From contig CADCPD010000057.1 of assembly GCA_902803265.1 (NCBI GenBank), positions 1 through 8,303 on the forward strand: a stretch of DNA of 8,303 bases, given 5' to 3'. Positions 1 to 7,215 of the stretch are shown in pieces. Source of the DNA: an uncultured bacterium. Lineage in GTDB: Bacteria; Cyanobacteriota; Vampirovibrionia; Gastranaerophilales; Gastranaerophilaceae. The first letter of the stretch is position 1. Each line of letters starts with the position of its first letter. Under the pieces are notes generated by a model. That model had not been told where the DNA came from. It saw only the letters and a program-made list of their open reading frames with translations, and searched no databases. The position numbers and the translations under genes were made by a program.

Positions 1-1
1 A

Positions 2-1774
2 AATCAAATTGCAGCCGGAGAAGTAATCGAAAGACCTTATTCGGTTGTAAAAGAATTGGTTGAGAATTCAATTGATGCAGGAGCAACAAAAATAAGCATT
101 GATATTTCAAATGAATGCCGCAATATAAGAATTGCAGATAATGGTTCAGGTATTCATCCTGATGATATTATGCTTGCATTTTCAAAACACGCAACAAGTA
201 AAATTCAAGACAGCAAAGATTTATACAATATTAATACCCTTGGATTTCGCGGAGAAGCTCTTTCAAGTATTATTTCCATTTCAAAAGTAACTTGTACAAC
301 AAGAACAAAAGATTTTGAGTACGGAACAAAGGTAGAATGTGAAAACAGTGAGGTTAAAACTGTTCAAACAGGTTGTGCAATCGGCACAATTATGAACATA
401 CAAGATTTATTTTATAACATTCCGGCTCGTTTAAAATTTTTAAAAAGTTCTAAAACAGAATTTTCATACATTCAAGAATTAATTCAAACAATAGCTTTGA
501 TTCATACAGATATTGCTTTTACACTAAAAAATGAAGACAAAACAATAATTGAAACAAATGGTTTAAATGATACATTGTCAACAGTTAAAGATGTTTATGC
601 AAAAGATGCAGTAAATTATTTGAAAGAAGTTTTAAAAACAGATGATATAGCAAAAACAAAAATAAGCGGATATGTATCAACACCTGATTACACTCGTTCA
701 AGTAAAAAGGGCTATTTTACCTACGTAAATTCAAGACCTGTAAAGTGCGCTGTTATGCAAAAAGCTATTGATATGGCTTATAAAAATATGATAGAAAAAA
801 ATAAATATCCTTTTGTAATTTTAAATCTTGAACTTCCGACTCAAGATGTTGATGTGAATGTTCATCCTACTAAAAAAGAAGTTCGGTATAAAAATACAAA
901 TCAAATATTTAGTTTTATCATTTCTGCAATCAAAATGGCTCTTGAAAATAGTATTGAAGTAAAAAATGAAGATTTTAACGAAGAAAATATTATTGAATTT
1001 ACAAAATTAAAACAAGAAGACGAACAAAAAAATATCAATAAAGAATTTGAAGATATTTTTGTAAGCGATTTGCCAAAAGTTGAAATTACAGAAGTAAAAA
1101 TAAAAACAACAGAACAATCAAATCATGAAAATCAATTAAAAATGAATATTGCGGTGGAAAAAAGCCCTCTTTTTTCAACAAATAAATATTCAAAACCTGT
1201 TTATGAACCTCAAACTAAAACTGAAGAAAATATAATAGGGCAATACAAAAAAACATATATCTTGATAGAAAAAGAAGACGGACTTGAAATAATAGATCAG
1301 CATATTGCAGCAGAACGATATATTTATGAAAGTTTAAAAGCACAAAAAACACCTGCTTCTCAAATTCTTTTTATATCTGATATTTTAGAAGTTTCACCAA
1401 CTGAATATGAACTTTTAAAAGAAAATGCCGACAAATTTGAAAAATTTGGCTATGAAATAACTTTTCTGAATAATAATGAAATAACATTTAAGAAAATCCC
1501 TCAAATGTTATCTAAAGTGAATCCAAAAGACTTATTAACAGATATTTTAGACAATTTAAAAGGAAATTTAGACGGACTGGAAGAAAAAATTTTAATAACA
1601 ACATCCTGTAAAGCCGCCATAAAAGCCGGAGACGAACTGACAATGTGGCAAATGCAGGAATTAATAAGAAATTGGAGAGGTTGTAAAGAACCATATACTT
1701 GTCCTCACGGAAGACCAATTTCAAAAATACTAAAACATAAAGATATAGCAGCATTTTTTAGCAGAAACAAATAA
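2..1774 (+). CDS. mutL: DNA mismatch repair protein MutL, endonuclease type (5' end missing)
   Basis: MutL couples mismatch recognition by MutS to strand incision. The reading frame is already open at base 2 and begins NQIAAGEVIERP, which in MutL lies about a dozen residues after the start, so only about 11 codons are missing and the full protein would be about 600 residues. GHKL ATPase motifs are intact: ELVENSIDAGA (56-88), DNGSGI, and GFRGEAL near 245-265. VNVHPTKKEVRY carries the conserved lysine of the second domain. A variable linker of about 100 residues follows. The C-terminal domain has DQHIAAERYIYE (from 1295), which fits the DQHA(X)2E(X)4E nuclease motif except for Ile in place of Ala, then SCKAAIKAGDEL and CPHGRP (1700-1717). 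This predicts an intrinsic metal-dependent nicking activity, as in bacteria without MutH. The next gene starts 5 bases after the stop, so the two are probably cotranscribed. Confidence 0.97.
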   Translation, partial: NQIAAGEVIERPYSVVKELVENSIDAGATKISIDISNECRNIRIADNGSGIHPDDIMLAFSKHATSKIQDSKDLYNINTLGFRGEALSSIISISKVTCTTRTKDFEYGTKVECENSEVKTVQTGCAIGTIMNIQDLFYNIPARLKFLKSSKTEFSYIQELIQTIALIHTDIAFTLKNEDKTIIETNGLNDTLSTVKDVYAKDAVNYLKEVLKTDDIAKTKISGYVSTPDYTRSSKKGYFTYVNSRPVKCAVMQKAIDMAYKNMIEKNKYPFVILNLELPTQDVDVNVHPTKKEVRYKNTNQIFSFIISAIKMALENSIEVKNEDFNEENIIEFTKLKQEDEQKNINKEFEDIFVSDLPKVEITEVKIKTTEQSNHENQLKMNIAVEKSPLFSTNKYSKPVYEPQTKTEENIIGQYKKTYILIEKEDGLEIIDQHIAAERYIYESLKAQKTPASQILFISDILEVSPTEYELLKENADKFEKFGYEITFLNNNEITFKKIPQMLSKVNPKDLLTDILDNLKGNLDGLEEKILITTSCKAAIKAGDELTMWQMQELIRNWRGCKEPYTCPHGRPISKILKHKDIAAFFSRNK

Positions 1775-1779
1775 ATTTT

Positions 1780-2811
1780 ATGGAAAAATTAAATCTTACA
1801 ACAATTTTATTTATAGGGCTTTCACTACTATTTATTATTTGCATAAGTGCAAGTTACAATATTTATTTGGATAAATATTCAAAAAAAACTTCTTATATAT
1901 TGGAAAATAAAGACTATGAACTAAAAAATATTCAGGATGTATATAATTATTCCCAAAAAAATGTTTCGAAAAAAGATTATGAAAAATTTACCAAAAACTT
2001 GGATAAACAAAGTAAAAAAGAACTTGAGTTTATCATGGATAGATCTTTACTTATTTTAAATGCCAAAGACTTGGGACATAAATTTATCACCCCTTTTACA
2101 AATCGTCAAGCTAAAGATATAAAATATTTTTATAAATTCCTTAATTCAAAAAAAGAAATAAGTAAAGATATGATTCAATATGGAGCATATAATTTTCCAA
2201 ACGATGAAATATTTGAACATGTTTTGTACAACAAATTGGGTTTAAAAAATATAAGAAATAAAAAGAAATTAAAAAATAAAGCAATCATTGATGCCAGAGC
2301 TTATATCGGAGAATCTTCCGTAATTTTAAGTGAATTTACTGATGATAAGGTTTATGCCTTTGAACCGGTGGATAAAAACTTTGAACTGCTTTTGAAAACT
2401 ATTAAATTCAATGATTTAAATGAAAAAATTATACCTATAAAAATGTATTTGAGTGAAAAAAAGGGTGAAAAAATTCTCTACGCAGATAAAAAACTCAATG
2501 ATAAAACAAAAACTAACAACAAAAAATATTTCGTTAATTCAACATCAATTGATAAATTTGTAAAAGAAAATAATTTAAAAATCGGAATAATAAAATGTGA
2601 TATTAACGGAAATGAAATGAATCTTTTAAAAGGTGCTGAAAAAACTATCATTGAACAAAAACCTATTTTATTAATAAGCATATATCATAGTGGAAAAGAT
2701 TTTTTTGAAATAAAAAAATGGCTGGAAGACTTAAACGTAAAGTATAAGTTTAAAATAATCAGAACAAAACCTGATGATATTTTGTATAAAACAGTATTAG
2801 TTGCAGATTAA
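1780..2811 (+). CDS. Membrane-anchored FkbM-like methyltransferase
   Basis: A 343-residue protein. Residues 8-26 form one hydrophobic segment, followed by several lysines, which suggests a membrane anchor with the C-terminal part in the cytoplasm. Residues 30-165 are lysine-rich and not recognised. Residues 168-300 resemble the FkbM SAM-dependent methyltransferase fold: a motif I region IIDARAYIGES (171-179), VYAFEP with the acidic residue E195, STSIDKF (254-260), and IKCDINGNEMNLLKGAE (271-287), the usual IKxDxEGxExxxLKG block. Two deviations stand out: Arg173 replaces the glycine expected in D-x-G-A, and N276 stands where an acidic residue is common. FkbM proteins usually O-methylate sugars or polyketides; no substrate can be read here. 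The start ATG lies 5 bases after mutL with no clear Shine-Dalgarno sequence, so translation may depend on coupling to mutL. The gene ends inside a terminator hairpin. Confidence 0.8.
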   Translation: MEKLNLTTILFIGLSLLFIICISASYNIYLDKYSKKTSYILENKDYELKNIQDVYNYSQKNVSKKDYEKFTKNLDKQSKKELEFIMDRSLLILNAKDLGHKFITPFTNRQAKDIKYFYKFLNSKKEISKDMIQYGAYNFPNDEIFEHVLYNKLGLKNIRNKKKLKNKAIIDARAYIGESSVILSEFTDDKVYAFEPVDKNFELLLKTIKFNDLNEKIIPIKMYLSEKKGEKILYADKKLNDKTKTNNKKYFVNSTSIDKFVKENNLKIGIIKCDINGNEMNLLKGAEKTIIEQKPILLISIYHSGKDFFEIKKWLEDLNVKYKFKIIRTKPDDILYKTVLVAD

Positions 2812-2839
2812 AAAAGAAGGATTAAAAATCCTTCTTTTT
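2811..2839. terminator. Bidirectional rho-independent terminator
   Basis: A perfect 12-bp stem (2811-2822 with 2828-2839) encloses a 5-base loop (2823-2827). The stem is flanked by A-runs on the left and T-runs on the right, so it can end transcripts in both directions. It sits between the convergent ends of the FkbM-like gene (stop at 2809-2811, whose last base is in the stem) and minE (stop at 2870-2872). Confidence 0.9.
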
Positions 2840-2869
2840 TATTTTTATCTTTATAATATTTATAATCTT

Positions 2870-3577
2870 TTATTCTGATTTTTCTTCGGAAGATTCCTGA
2901 TTTTCTTCACTATTATCATTGTTTTCATTTTCGTTTGTATTATTTTCTGAAACTTCTTCTGATACTTCGCTAACTTCAATAATCTCAGGAATATTTAAGA
3001 TTGTTTTTTTCTTTTTCTTTTTATGTTTTTTCTTTTTACGAGGTGTTGTTTCATCTTGTTCAGATTCTGATGAAGAATTTTCATTTGTTTGTTCTTCAGA
3101 ATTATTATCAGATTCAGAAGCTTCTTCATTTTCGTCTTCTATATCTTCACCATCATCATCATCTTCTTCTTCATCTTCATCGTATTCGTCTTCGTCTTCT
3201 TCTTCCATTTCTTCAAGAGCTTTAAGTTTTTCTTCAAGTTCTTTTTTAGCATCATCTTCAGCTTTTAATGCAGCTTCAATTTCTTCTTCTTCTTTTGCTC
3301 TTATAACAGGAATTGACAGCATCAATGCTATTGATTCTCCGTCGTTTTCAAAATTTAAATCCAAAGCTTCTTTATCCATTTCAACATATTTTGAAAGAAG
3401 ATCTATTAATTCTCCTCTCATTCTTTCTAATAAAGCAGGATTTAAATTAGTTCTATCTTGCATCAAAACGAGCTTTAATCTGTTTCTTGCAACATTTTTT
3501 GATTCATCTGATGATTTTTCTGTATTAGAAAAAAAGCCTATTATTTTATTATAAAGTCCGGCAAATATATCTTTCAT
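2870..3577 (-). CDS. minE: Cell division topological specificity factor MinE with long acidic/lysine-rich C-terminal extension
   Basis: MinE stimulates the MinD ATPase and releases MinC-MinD from the membrane, confining division to mid-cell. Residues 1-93 are a complete MinE: an amphipathic N-terminus (IFAGLYNKIIGFF, 4-16) suited to membrane binding, the MinD-contact segment RLKLVLMQDR (33-42), LNPALLERMRGEL (45-57), KYVEMD (63-68), and a final strand ending at IPVIR (89-93). Known MinE proteins are usually about 85-100 residues, but this one has 235. The extra part is charged and helix-like (94-125), then almost pure Asp/Glu (124-150), Ser/Asn/Glu (151-178), a basic block RKKKKHKKKKKK (180-191), a short hydrophobic patch TILNIPEIIEV (192-202), and an Asn/Glu/Ser tail. 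The frame is continuous with a single stop. The ATG is preceded by AGGGAG at 6 bases. It is the third gene of minCDE, 32 bases after minD. Confidence 0.93.
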   Translation of the reverse strand: MKDIFAGLYNKIIGFFSNTEKSSDESKNVARNRLKLVLMQDRTNLNPALLERMRGELIDLLSKYVEMDKEALDLNFENDGESIALMLSIPVIRAKEEEEIEAALKAEDDAKKELEEKLKALEEMEEEDEDEYDEDEEEDDDDGEDIEDENEEASESDNNSEEQTNENSSSESEQDETTPRKKKKHKKKKKKTILNIPEIIEVSEVSEEVSENNTNENENNDNSEENQESSEEKSE

Positions 3578-3609
3578 CCCCTACTCCCTATTATTCTTTT
3601 TCTTTTTTA

Positions 3610-4428
3610 TTACTTACTATTTTTACCAAATAAATCCAAGAAAAATTTCTTAATTTTTGACATTAAATCTTGCGGCGCATCAATATCTAAAAATGGCACT
3701 TCTTCCCCAAGAATTCTTCTTGCTATATTTAGATAAGCTTGACCTGCAAGTGCTTTTTCATCATTAACTATAGGTTCACCTTTATTTGTTGATGTAATAA
3801 TACCTGTATCTTCAGGTACAATACCTATAATATCGCATGATAAAATTTCTTGAACATCTTCAACACTCATCATATCATTTGTTTTAATCAAGTTTGGTCT
3901 TACTCTGTTAATTAAAAGTTTATGACTTTCAATGTGTTCTTTTGATTCTAAAAGACCAATAATTCTGTCTGCATCTCTAACAGCAGACATTTCAGGAGTT
4001 GTTACAACAATAGCTTCTGTTGCAGGAGTTGTTGCGTTTTCAAATCCTTGTTCAATCCCTGCAGGACAGTCTATTATTATATAATCATTTTCTTCTTTTA
4101 ATTCATCACAAATTGTCTTTAATTGTTCACCAGTAATTGCGGTTTTATCTCTTGTCTGTGCAGCAGCAAGCAAGCATAAATTAGGATTTTTCTTATCTTT
4201 TACCAATGCTTGTTTTAATTTGCATCTTTCTTCAACAACATCAACTATTGTATATACAATTCTATTTTCTAATCCTAATAACAAATCCAGATTTCTCAAA
4301 CCTAAATCTGTATCAATAAGAACAACTTTCTTACCTGTTCTTGCAAGTGCAGTACCAATATTTGCAGTTGTTGTAGTTTTACCTACACCGCCTTTTCCTG
4401 ACGTTATTACTAATACTTTACCTGTCAT
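3610..4428 (-). CDS. minD: Septum site-determining ATPase MinD
   Basis: MinD is the membrane-cycling ATPase that recruits MinC and is released by MinE. The 272 residues match the usual family length. The deviant Walker A motif GKGGVGKTT (11-19) has both the signature lysine K12 and the P-loop lysine K17. IDTDLGLRNLD (38-48) is the switch I region, and IIIDCPAGIEQGF (117-129) the Walker B/switch II region. TTPEMSAVRDADR is the usual MinD block after it. The C-terminus LMSKIKKFFLDLFGK (about 255-269) is the amphipathic membrane-targeting helix. The ATG overlaps the minC stop in TAATG, and the ribosome site AAGGAG (complement of 4434-4439) lies within the last minC codons, so the two are translationally coupled. 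No key residue is missing. Confidence 0.98.
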   Translation of the reverse strand: MTGKVLVITSGKGGVGKTTTTANIGTALARTGKKVVLIDTDLGLRNLDLLLGLENRIVYTIVDVVEERCKLKQALVKDKKNPNLCLLAAAQTRDKTAITGEQLKTICDELKEENDYIIIDCPAGIEQGFENATTPATEAIVVTTPEMSAVRDADRIIGLLESKEHIESHKLLINRVRPNLIKTNDMMSVEDVQEILSCDIIGIVPEDTGIITSTNKGEPIVNDEKALAGQAYLNIARRILGEEVPFLDIDAPQDLMSKIKKFFLDLFGKNSK

Positions 4429-5276
4429 TATTTCTCCTTATTTTCAAATGTAGTATTTATAACTATTTGGTTATTATCAATTCTTGCTTCTTCCGGCGTA
4501 TAAGATGCTTCCCTTTGAATATAAGGGATATTTACAACATCCATACGTCTTGCATAGCAATTAGCAATTCTTAATTGAATACCGTTAAGTTTTAGAGCTC
4601 TTATAACGGCATTTTCATTACCTTTTGAGCCGGCATGAGCGATACCGCCCAACACCCCCCAAACACTAATATCACCTCTTGCTACAATTTCGCTTCCCGG
4701 ATGTGCATCACCTATCAAAACAACATGTCCGTCATAAGTAACATTTTGTCCTGAACGTAAATTTTGTCTTAAATATAAAGTTGTCAATTTTGACAAATCT
4801 TCTGTATCAGATTCAGCAGTAATTATATCTCCAACTTCTAAAGATTCATATGCTTTTTTCTCTACCAAACCTTCTTCTGTTGCCAATTCATTGAAAGCTG
4901 TGTGATCTTCATTATTTTCAAAAAGAACGTCTGAATGATTAATTCCAAAATCACCTTCTTCAGGTTTTATCTCCGGAACTTCTATTTCATTTTTAAATTC
5001 TATTACTTGAATATTTACTTGTTGAGCAGCATTTTTTGTTTCTTCGTTATTTGAATCAATAAAATTTAAAGTACAATCCATAGATTCAATTAAAGCTTTT
5101 ATACTTAACAACTGAGATTGATTTAAATTAACATCTTCAAGTTTTAAACAAATCTTCTTACCTTTTGTTTCCGGCATATCAAGTATTGTGCTTAATTCAT
5201 ATATAACTTCTGCGGCGTTTTTTGCATTACTTAAATTTACAATAAAGCCGTTTTCTACAAATCCGTTTTCTTCCAA
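4428..5276 (-). CDS. minC: Septum site-determining protein MinC (FtsZ inhibitor), TTG start
   Basis: MinC blocks FtsZ assembly away from mid-cell and is brought to the membrane by MinD. The 282-residue protein has an N-terminal domain (about 1-95, weakly conserved as usual for MinC_N), an acidic linker (about 96-162), and a clear C-terminal beta-helix domain (about 165-250) containing LRSGQNVTYDG, VVLIGDAHPGSEIVARGDI and GIAHAGSKGNENA. RSGQ belongs to the MinD-binding surface. The sequence reads WGVLGGIAHAG where most homologues have an arginine in L/M-R-G, so that arginine is absent. A tail of about 30 residues follows the domain. The start is TTG: an in-frame TGA lies only five codons upstream (5289-5291), and AAAGGA sits 7 bases before it, whereas the nearby ATG at 5279-5281 is out of frame and soon stops. 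First gene of minCDE. Confidence 0.95.
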   Translation of the reverse strand: MEENGFVENGFIVNLSNAKNAAEVIYELSTILDMPETKGKKICLKLEDVNLNQSQLLSIKALIESMDCTLNFIDSNNEETKNAAQQVNIQVIEFKNEIEVPEIKPEEGDFGINHSDVLFENNEDHTAFNELATEEGLVEKKAYESLEVGDIITAESDTEDLSKLTTLYLRQNLRSGQNVTYDGHVVLIGDAHPGSEIVARGDISVWGVLGGIAHAGSKGNENAVIRALKLNGIQLRIANCYARRMDVVNIPYIQREASYTPEEARIDNNQIVINTTFENKEK

Positions 5277-5308
5277 TTCATTATCCTTTCAATCTATTCA
5301 CATGAGCA

Positions 5309-5337
5309 ATAATATATTAAACATTTGTTAAGTTCAA
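5309..5337 (-). promoter_or_regulatory. Predicted sigma70-type promoter of minCDE
   Basis: On the minus strand, TTGAAC (5337-5332) and TATTAT (5314-5309) are separated by exactly 17 bases, close to the -35/-10 consensus. Transcription would begin near 5302, leaving a leader of about 25 bases before the minC TTG. Prediction from sequence pattern only. Confidence 0.6.
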
Positions 5338-5361
5338 GAAAAATTTATTCTTTTGTAGTAT
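5333..5361 (+). promoter_or_regulatory. Predicted promoter of ilvA-ridA
   Basis: TTCAAG (5333-5338) and TAGTAT (5356-5361) are spaced by 17 bases, a moderate match to -35/-10. The -35 box overlaps the -35 box of the opposing minC promoter, so binding at one could hinder the other. A ribosome site AGAGGA (5371-5376) follows 8 bases before the ilvA ATG. Confidence 0.4.
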
Positions 5362-5384
5362 AAAACAAAAAGAGGATATAGAAT

Positions 5385-6587
5385 ATGATAACAATAGATA
5401 AAATTTACAAAGCTGCACAAGTATTAAAAGACAATATTAGAACAACAGATTTAATACCTGCACCAAATTTAAATACGAATAGTGAAATATATTTAAAATC
5501 AGAAAATTTACAATTGACAGGATCTTTTAAACTCAGAGGAGCGTTTTATAAAATATCAACTCTTTCAGAAGAAGAAAAAGAAAGAGGCATAATAGCTTGT
5601 TCTGCCGGAAATCATGCCCAAGGTGTTGCACTTTCAGCTAAAAAAGCAGGAATAAAAGCTACAATTTTTATTCCAAGTATCGCACCAATATCAAAAATAG
5701 AGGCAACAAGAAAATATGGTGCAGAAATAAAATTGATAGACGGAGTTTATGATGATGCATATAATGCAGCAATCAAATACCAAAAAGAAACGAATGCAAT
5801 ATTTATTCATCCGTTTGATGATGATGAAATAATTGCAGGACAAGGTACAATAGGTCTTGAATTAATGAATCAAATGCCTGATTTAGATGCCGTAATTGTT
5901 CCTATAGGAGGAGGCGGACTTATATCAGGAGTAGCGTTTGCAATAAAAACTTTAAATCCAAAATGTAAAGTTTACGGAGTTCAGGCACAGGGTGCAAAAA
6001 GTATGATTAATGCTCTTGAACATCATGAAATAGAAACTCTAAAATCGGTATCAACATTTGCAGATGGTATCGCAGTTAAAACACCCGGAGAAACAACTTT
6101 TGATATATGTTCAAAATACGTAGATGAAGTTGTATCAGTATCAGATGATGAAATTGCAACTGCAATATTAACGCTTATCGAACAACAAAAATTAATATCG
6201 GAAGGAGCAGGCGCAGTATCGGTTGCTGCTGCAATGTTTGATAAAGTACCAATAACAAAAAAGAAAACAGCTTGTATTGTTTCAGGCGGCAATATTGATG
6301 TAAATATTTTATCAAGAGTTATAAACAGAGGGCTTTTAACATCAGGCAGATTAACCGACTTAACAATTGAATTATTGGATAAACCGGGACAACTTAAAGA
6401 AGTTTCAACAATAATCGCCGACAAAGGAGCTAACGTAATAAAAGTAAGCCATAAACAAGGCGGCAAAGGAACAGATATTAACGGTTGTTTCTTAAATATA
6501 TCTATGGAAACAAAAAATCACCAACATCTTGATGAAATAAAAACCGCATTTAAAAATGCCGGTTATAAGATTAGAGAAAATAAATAA
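5385..6587 (+). CDS. ilvA: Threonine ammonia-lyase (threonine dehydratase), single-ACT form
   Basis: A PLP enzyme that converts L-threonine to 2-oxobutanoate and ammonia, usually also acting on serine. It is the first step toward isoleucine, or can be catabolic. The catalytic domain covers about 1-320: GSFKLRGA holds the PLP lysine K49, SAGNHAQG (73-80) the substrate loop, GGGG (175-178) the phosphate-binding glycines, SEGAGA (272-277), and SGGNID (300-305). Residues about 325-398 form one ACT-type regulatory domain (TIELLDKPGQLKEV...), matching the 400-residue form with a single ACT domain rather than the long biosynthetic IlvA with two, or TdcB with none. The ACT domain implies allosteric control, but its ligand cannot be read from sequence. 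No other isoleucine genes are in the window, so biosynthetic versus catabolic use is open. It is followed after 9 bases by ridA. Confidence 0.95.
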   Translation: MITIDKIYKAAQVLKDNIRTTDLIPAPNLNTNSEIYLKSENLQLTGSFKLRGAFYKISTLSEEEKERGIIACSAGNHAQGVALSAKKAGIKATIFIPSIAPISKIEATRKYGAEIKLIDGVYDDAYNAAIKYQKETNAIFIHPFDDDEIIAGQGTIGLELMNQMPDLDAVIVPIGGGGLISGVAFAIKTLNPKCKVYGVQAQGAKSMINALEHHEIETLKSVSTFADGIAVKTPGETTFDICSKYVDEVVSVSDDEIATAILTLIEQQKLISEGAGAVSVAAAMFDKVPITKKKTACIVSGGNIDVNILSRVINRGLLTSGRLTDLTIELLDKPGQLKEVSTIIADKGANVIKVSHKQGGKGTDINGCFLNISMETKNHQHLDEIKTAFKNAGYKIRENK

Positions 6588-6596
6588 GGAGTAAAA

Positions 6597-6971
6597 ATGA
6601 AACAAGTTATTTATACAAAAAATGCACCGGAACCTATAGGTCCATATTCACAAGCCATATTAGTTAATGATACATTGTACGCATCAGGACAAATAGCAAT
6701 AAATCCTGAAACAGGAGAATTTGCGGATGCCGATATAAAAACTCAGACTGAACAAGTTTGTAAAAACATCGAAGAAATATTAAAAGCTGCAGATATGACA
6801 TTTGAAAATGTCATAAAAACAACTTGTTTTCTTGCTTTTATATCTGATTTTAAAAAATTTAATACAATATATGAAAAATATTTTGTATCGAATCCTGCAA
6901 GATCATGCATAGCAGCCAAAGAATTACCAAAGAATGCATTAGTTGAAATTGAGATTATAGCTGTAAAATAG
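6597..6971 (+). CDS. ridA: RidA (YjgF/UK114) enamine/imine deaminase
   Basis: RidA hydrolyses the reactive 2-aminoacrylate and 2-aminocrotonate intermediates released by PLP dehydratases, protecting other PLP enzymes. The 124 residues equal the family's usual length, and the protein normally forms a trimer. Diagnostic parts are PIGPYSQA (13-20), LYASGQIAINPETG (27-40), the long helix with TEQVCKNIEEIL, and NPARSCIAAKELPKNALVEIEIIAV, in which R102 is the catalytic arginine and E117 the conserved acidic residue. The gene sits 9 bases after ilvA; its Shine-Dalgarno AAGGAG overlaps the ilvA stop region, so the two form an operon. The dehydratase next door makes exactly the substrates RidA removes, which supports the assignment. 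A strong terminator follows. Confidence 0.97.
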   Translation: MKQVIYTKNAPEPIGPYSQAILVNDTLYASGQIAINPETGEFADADIKTQTEQVCKNIEEILKAADMTFENVIKTTCFLAFISDFKKFNTIYEKYFVSNPARSCIAAKELPKNALVEIEIIAVK

Positions 6972-6986
6972 ACCATGCTAATATAT

Positions 6987-7018
6987 AAAAAACCCATGCC
7001 CACAGGCATGGGTTTTTT
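6987..7018 (+). terminator. Rho-independent terminator of ilvA-ridA
   Basis: A perfect 14-bp stem (6987-7000 with 7005-7018) encloses the 4-base loop CACA. The GC-rich inner part is ACCCATGCC/GGCATGGGT, and the outer part is six A-T pairs, so the right arm ends in the T-run expected of an intrinsic terminator. It starts 15 bases after the ridA stop. Confidence 0.93.
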
Positions 7019-7215
7019 AATGTTTTTACAAAAGTTAACAAAAAACGGGCAAAATAAAAATCATGGAAATTGGCAAGCTACATGGGTTTTCATGATTTAA
7101 AAGGCTAAAACCATGTAGACATCCATGTTTAAAACCAATACACATAGGCAAAAACTGGTCTTGTAGCATGTTTACATGGTATGTTGCGAATTGTGAATAT
7201 AAGGCTCAAATTGGC
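7019..7215. other. CATG-rich intergenic region with inverted repeats; possible structured RNA
   Basis: No open reading frame with a ribosome site is seen in either direction. The stretch is dense in CATG (seven copies between 7062 and 7178, with more on either side). A strong hairpin pairs 7078-7090 with 7107-7118 (12 bp with one bulged G at 7086). A second 8-bp helix, AAATCATG (7058-7065) with CATGATTT (7091-7098), crosses the first, so the two form either an H-type pseudoknot or alternative folds. ACCATGTA (7110-7117) can also pair with TACATGGT (7173-7180). An 8-base direct repeat AAATTGGC occurs at 7067-7074 and 7208-7215. I do not recognise a known RNA family (not tmRNA, RNase P, SRP or 6S by their conserved cores), and no convincing promoter lies in front of it. 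Confidence 0.4.

Noticed and set aside
1780..1860. Lipoprotein signal peptide in the FkbM-like protein
   Set aside because: The cysteine at residue 21 is preceded by isoleucines (FIIC), not by the small residue a lipobox needs; a membrane anchor fits better.
2919..3554. Serine/phenylalanine-rich 211-residue frame on the plus strand, and a 74-residue one at 3001-3225
   Set aside because: Both are antisense readings of the low-complexity Asp/Glu/Lys codons of minE, with no ribosome site.
5262..5281. ATG start for minC just upstream of the TTG
   Set aside because: This ATG (complement of 5279-5281) is out of frame and meets a stop after eight codons.
6023..6466. 147-residue minus-strand frame inside ilvA
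   Set aside because: Shadow of the well-supported ilvA coding strand.
6743..7009. 88-residue frame on the minus strand
   Set aside because: It begins inside the ridA terminator hairpin and runs antisense to ridA; no ribosome site, no family resemblance.
7078..7118. Second intrinsic terminator
   Set aside because: The hairpin is strong but is not followed by a T-run.
7058..7180. CRISPR-like or transposon-like repeats
   Set aside because: The repeated units are only 4-8 bases, irregularly spaced and explained partly by hairpins; no transposase, no regular spacers.
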